Shown here piece after piece: positions 61,688 through 64,000 of a stretch of 64,000 bases of DNA. The stretch is from contig NZ_QWDE01000002.1 of NCBI RefSeq assembly GCF_003432065.1, positions 62,001 to 126,000 on the forward strand, given 5' to 3'. How positions within the stretch are numbered: the first letter of the stretch is position 1; each line of letters opens with the position of its first letter. The stretch is from Mucilaginibacter terrenus (lineage in GTDB: Bacteria > Bacteroidota > Bacteroidia > Sphingobacteriales > Sphingobacteriaceae). A model generated the notes under the pieces. That model did no database searches. It had not been told where the DNA came from and saw only the letters and a program-made list of their open reading frames with translations. The position numbers and the translations under genes were made by a program.

Positions 61688-62317
61688 ATGTCTTTAGTTG
61701 ATAAATTACAATGGCGCTACGCCACTAAAAAATACGACCCTACCAAAAAGCTTTCTGCCGCACAGCTGGAAGAACTGCTGGATGCTGTTCAGCTTAGCCC
61801 ATCCTCAATAGGCCTACAGCATTACAAAATTCTGGTTATAGAAAATCCGGAGATTAGAGCCAAACTGCGCGAAGCGGGCAATAATCAATCACAAATTACA
61901 GATGCATCGCAGTTGTTTGTATTTGCAGCAATCACCAACTTAAATGAAGAATATGCTAAGGAGCACATTAACCTGGTTGCAAAAACACGTAAGGTAAACC
62001 GGGACACGTTGGCGGGTTTTGAGAATATGATAACAGGGGCTATTAAATCCCAATCTGCAGACCAACTGTTGGTATGGGCACAAAAACAGGCCTACATAGC
62101 GTTAGGCGTATTAATTACCGCGGCTGCCGATTTGGGTGTAGACTCGACTCCAATGGAAGGATTTAACGCTGCCAAGTTTGATGAGATACTTGGTTTAGCC
62201 GAGAAAGGATTAACATCAACCGTAATCGCGGCTGTTGGGTTCCGTGCCGAAGATGATGCTTATAGTAAGCTTACGAAAGTGCGTAAGCCTAAGAACGAGC
62301 TGTTCATCCACATATAA
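61688..62317 (+). CDS. NAD(P)H-dependent nitroreductase-family oxidoreductase (NfsB-like)
   Basis: A 209-residue flavoprotein of the nitroreductase fold. The N-terminal LQWRYATKKYDPTKKL and LQLSPSSIGLQHYKI-type region (here VQLSPSSIGLQHYKILVIEN) bind FMN, and YIALGVLITAAADLGVDSTP is the family dimer core. It reduces nitro compounds or quinones with NAD(P)H; similar proteins include dihydropteridine reductases. Stands alone. Confidence 0.9.
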   Translation: MSLVDKLQWRYATKKYDPTKKLSAAQLEELLDAVQLSPSSIGLQHYKILVIENPEIRAKLREAGNNQSQITDASQLFVFAAITNLNEEYAKEHINLVAKTRKVNRDTLAGFENMITGAIKSQSADQLLVWAQKQAYIALGVLITAAADLGVDSTPMEGFNAAKFDEILGLAEKGLTSTVIAAVGFRAEDDAYSKLTKVRKPKNELFIHI

Positions 62318-62346
62318 ACAGTTTTCGGGTATTTGGCTATTAAGCC

Positions 62347-62354
62347 TATCTTTG
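62347..62354 (+). promoter_or_regulatory. Likely -7 box of gltX
   Basis: TATCTTTG matches TAnnTTTG, 7 bp before the ATG. TTTC (62323-62326) lies 20 nt upstream as a weak -33. The leader would be very short or absent. Confidence 0.5.
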
Positions 62355-62361
62355 CCGCCAA

Positions 62362-63885
62362 ATGTCAGATAAAAAAGTAAGAGTTCGTTTTGCGCCAAGC
62401 CCTACCGGCGGTTTACACCTGGGTGGGGTTCGCACCGTATTATTTAACTACCTTTTTGCGAAAAAAAATGGTGGCGATTTTGTGTTGCGTATTGAAGATA
62501 CCGACCAAACCCGCTATGTTGAAGGCGCAGAAAAGTACATTGCCGACTGTTTGCAATGGTGCGGCCTTATTCCGGATGAAAGCCCTGCCATTGGCGGCAG
62601 CTTTGCACCATATCGCCAAAGTGAACGCAAACCCATCTATCGCGAATATGCAGAGCGCCTGGTATCGCAGGGACATGCCTACTATGCTTTTGACACTCCG
62701 GAGGAACTTGATGCAAAACGCAAAGAGTTTCCTAATTTCCAATATGGCCATCAGCACCGTGGCAGCATGCGTAATTCGTTAAGCTTGCCGCTGCAGGACG
62801 TGGAGACGCTGTTGCACAATGGCACACCTCATGTCATCCGCATTAAGGTACCAGAAAGCGAAACCGTTACCTTTACTGATATGATACGCGGCGATGTTAG
62901 TTTTGAAACATCGCTGGTTGATGATAAAGTGTTGCTTAAAGCAGATGGTATGCCCACCTACCACTTAGCCGTTGTGGTAGACGACTACCTGATGAAGATT
63001 TCTCACGCTTTCAGAGGCGAGGAGTGGCTGCCATCGGCACCTGTACACCTGTTGCTGTGGGAGTACCTCGGCTGGAAGGCTGATATGCCGCAATGGGCAC
63101 ACCTGCCATTGATTTTAAAGCCGGACGGACATGGCAAACTCAGCAAGCGTGACGGGGCCCGCCTTGGTTTCCCGGTATATGCGATGAGCTGGACCGACCC
63201 AAAAACAGGTGAACTTACACCCGGCTTTCGCGAGTTAGGTTTTCTGCCGGAGGCATTTTTAAACATGCTGGCTATGCTGGGCTGGAACGATGGCACAGAG
63301 CAGGAGATATTCACGCTGGATGAACTTATAGAAAAGTTCTCTATAGAACGGGTTAGTAAAGCCGGCGCTAAGTTCGATTTTGAAAAAGCCAAATGGTATA
63401 ATGCCGAATGGATAAAACGCCAGGATGCAGAATCGCTGAAACTAAAGGTAGCTGAAGTATTAAAGGCAAATGGTGTTATTGTTAACAATGAAGCGTACCT
63501 GCTTAAAATAATTGACCTGATAAAGGATAGATGTGTGGTTCTTGCAGATTTTGGACCGCAGGCATCATACTTTTTCCAGGCACCGGCCAGCTACGATGTC
63601 AACTCCGTTAAGCCTAAATGGACGGATGCAAAAACGGCATTTTTTAACGAGTTAAAAGAAACGTTAAGCTACTCATCGTTTGAACCGGCTGACCTTGAAA
63701 CACGCTTTAAAGCGCTTACAGAAGCCAAGGGGTTCAAGATTGGCGACGTAATGCTACCGTTCCGTATTATGCTGGTAGGTGGCAAGTTTGGGCCTCATGT
63801 GTTTGATATCGCCGCCCTGCTTGGCGAAAGTGAAACCCTAAGGAGAATTGATAAAGCGCTGGAAGTATTTACCGCTACTGAATAG
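62362..63885 (+). CDS. gltX: Glutamyl-tRNA synthetase
   Basis: A 507-residue class I aminoacyl-tRNA synthetase that charges tRNA-Glu. The HIGH-type motif is in FAPSPTGGLHLGG and the KMSKS-type motif in GKLSKRDGARLG. The C-terminal anticodon-binding domain is complete. Normal length. A perfect palindromic terminator follows. Confidence 0.97.
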   Translation: MSDKKVRVRFAPSPTGGLHLGGVRTVLFNYLFAKKNGGDFVLRIEDTDQTRYVEGAEKYIADCLQWCGLIPDESPAIGGSFAPYRQSERKPIYREYAERLVSQGHAYYAFDTPEELDAKRKEFPNFQYGHQHRGSMRNSLSLPLQDVETLLHNGTPHVIRIKVPESETVTFTDMIRGDVSFETSLVDDKVLLKADGMPTYHLAVVVDDYLMKISHAFRGEEWLPSAPVHLLLWEYLGWKADMPQWAHLPLILKPDGHGKLSKRDGARLGFPVYAMSWTDPKTGELTPGFRELGFLPEAFLNMLAMLGWNDGTEQEIFTLDELIEKFSIERVSKAGAKFDFEKAKWYNAEWIKRQDAESLKLKVAEVLKANGVIVNNEAYLLKIIDLIKDRCVVLADFGPQASYFFQAPASYDVNSVKPKWTDAKTAFFNELKETLSYSSFEPADLETRFKALTEAKGFKIGDVMLPFRIMLVGGKFGPHVFDIAALLGESETLRRIDKALEVFTATE

Positions 63886-63900
63886 CGCTATAAAATACAT

Positions 63901-63938
63901 AAAGCAAAACGCCCCGGATATCCGGGGCGTTTTGCTTT
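63901..63938. terminator. Bidirectional terminator after gltX
   Basis: A perfect 19-bp palindrome (AAAGCAAAACGCCCCGGAT and its reverse complement) with A- and T-rich ends. It serves gltX and the convergent gene at the right edge. Confidence 0.9.
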
Positions 63939-63949
63939 AGATTCGGCTA

Positions 63950-64000
63950 TTAGCGCCCTTTTTTGGCATCAGGGAACTTCATGCGGTAATCCACATCTAC
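63950..64000 (-). CDS. C-terminal end of a gene running off the window
   Basis: On the minus strand an open frame enters from the right edge and reads VDVDYRMKFPDAKKGR before a TAA at 63950-63952. The position just behind the shared terminator supports a real gene end. Sixteen residues are too few to name a family. Confidence 0.55.
   Translation of the reverse strand, partial: VDVDYRMKFPDAKKGR

Overview
The window is chromosomal DNA of a Bacteroidota bacterium, most likely a Sphingobacteriaceae member close to Mucilaginibacter or Pedobacter. The signs are gldD, a TPR/histidine-kinase/AraC hybrid regulator, a kdp operon with a sigma-54 type response regulator and split KdpD, DUF5687 and alpha-E proteins, weak Shine-Dalgarno sequences, and several promoters of the Bacteroidota type (TTTG, about 19 nt, TAnnTTTG). 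Family names come from reading the proteins; no database search was possible.

Layout. 1-7000 is an accessory, partly decaying stretch. It holds two small helical proteins, a frameshifted MlaE-type permease followed by a truncated MlaF ATPase, a small membrane protein with a zinc-ribbon protein, and a minus-strand sulfur/persulfide operon (Crp/Fnr regulator, TauE-like exporter, a frameshifted small membrane protein, a CstB-like dioxygenase-rhodanese, two YeeE/YedE channels). 7.1-17.4 kb is a complete kdp potassium-uptake locus: sigma-54 response regulator, an unannotated micro-ORF, kdpF, A, B, C, a porin, KdpD sensor half and a separate kinase. 17.7-22.4 kb carries a GH42 enzyme, two small stress-type proteins, a block of REP-like hairpins with a degenerate tRNA-Leu-like sequence, and an AT-rich gene with a HEPN-type RX4H motif.

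22.7-26.3 kb is a three-gene haem/redox signalling unit: truncated globin, cyclic-nucleotide-domain histidine kinase, and a response regulator fused to a glutaredoxin-like and a thioredoxin-reductase-like domain, both without their redox cysteines. 26.8-31.9 kb is an Anbu proteasome-homologue cluster (ATP-grasp, alpha-E, transglutaminase, Anbu, second transglutaminase), interrupted by a palindromic repeat. 33.2-38.7 kb has two large hybrid kinases flanking a second copy of the zinc-ribbon protein; between the first kinase and the zinc-ribbon gene lies an array of four direct repeats at exact 21-bp spacing. Then come aroE-gldD and a C-terminal processing protease.

42.9-46.7 kb is a stressosome operon (RsbR, RsbS, RsbT, an RsbT-RsbX fusion, and a histidine kinase with a degenerate RsbT-like N-terminus). 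47.6-52.2 kb is a cyanophycin cycle (isoaspartyl peptidase and cyanophycinase divergent from cyanophycin synthetase). The rest is mostly housekeeping: AlkA-type glycosylase, RarA, an ABC exporter, NifU-like and Mrp iron-sulfur proteins, a GT51 glycosyltransferase, a nitroreductase and GltX. A gene running off the right edge contributes only its last 16 codons.

The main theme is stress and redox sensing. At least five sensor kinases, a stressosome, a globin pathway, a persulfide pathway and a proteasome-like system lie in 64 kb.
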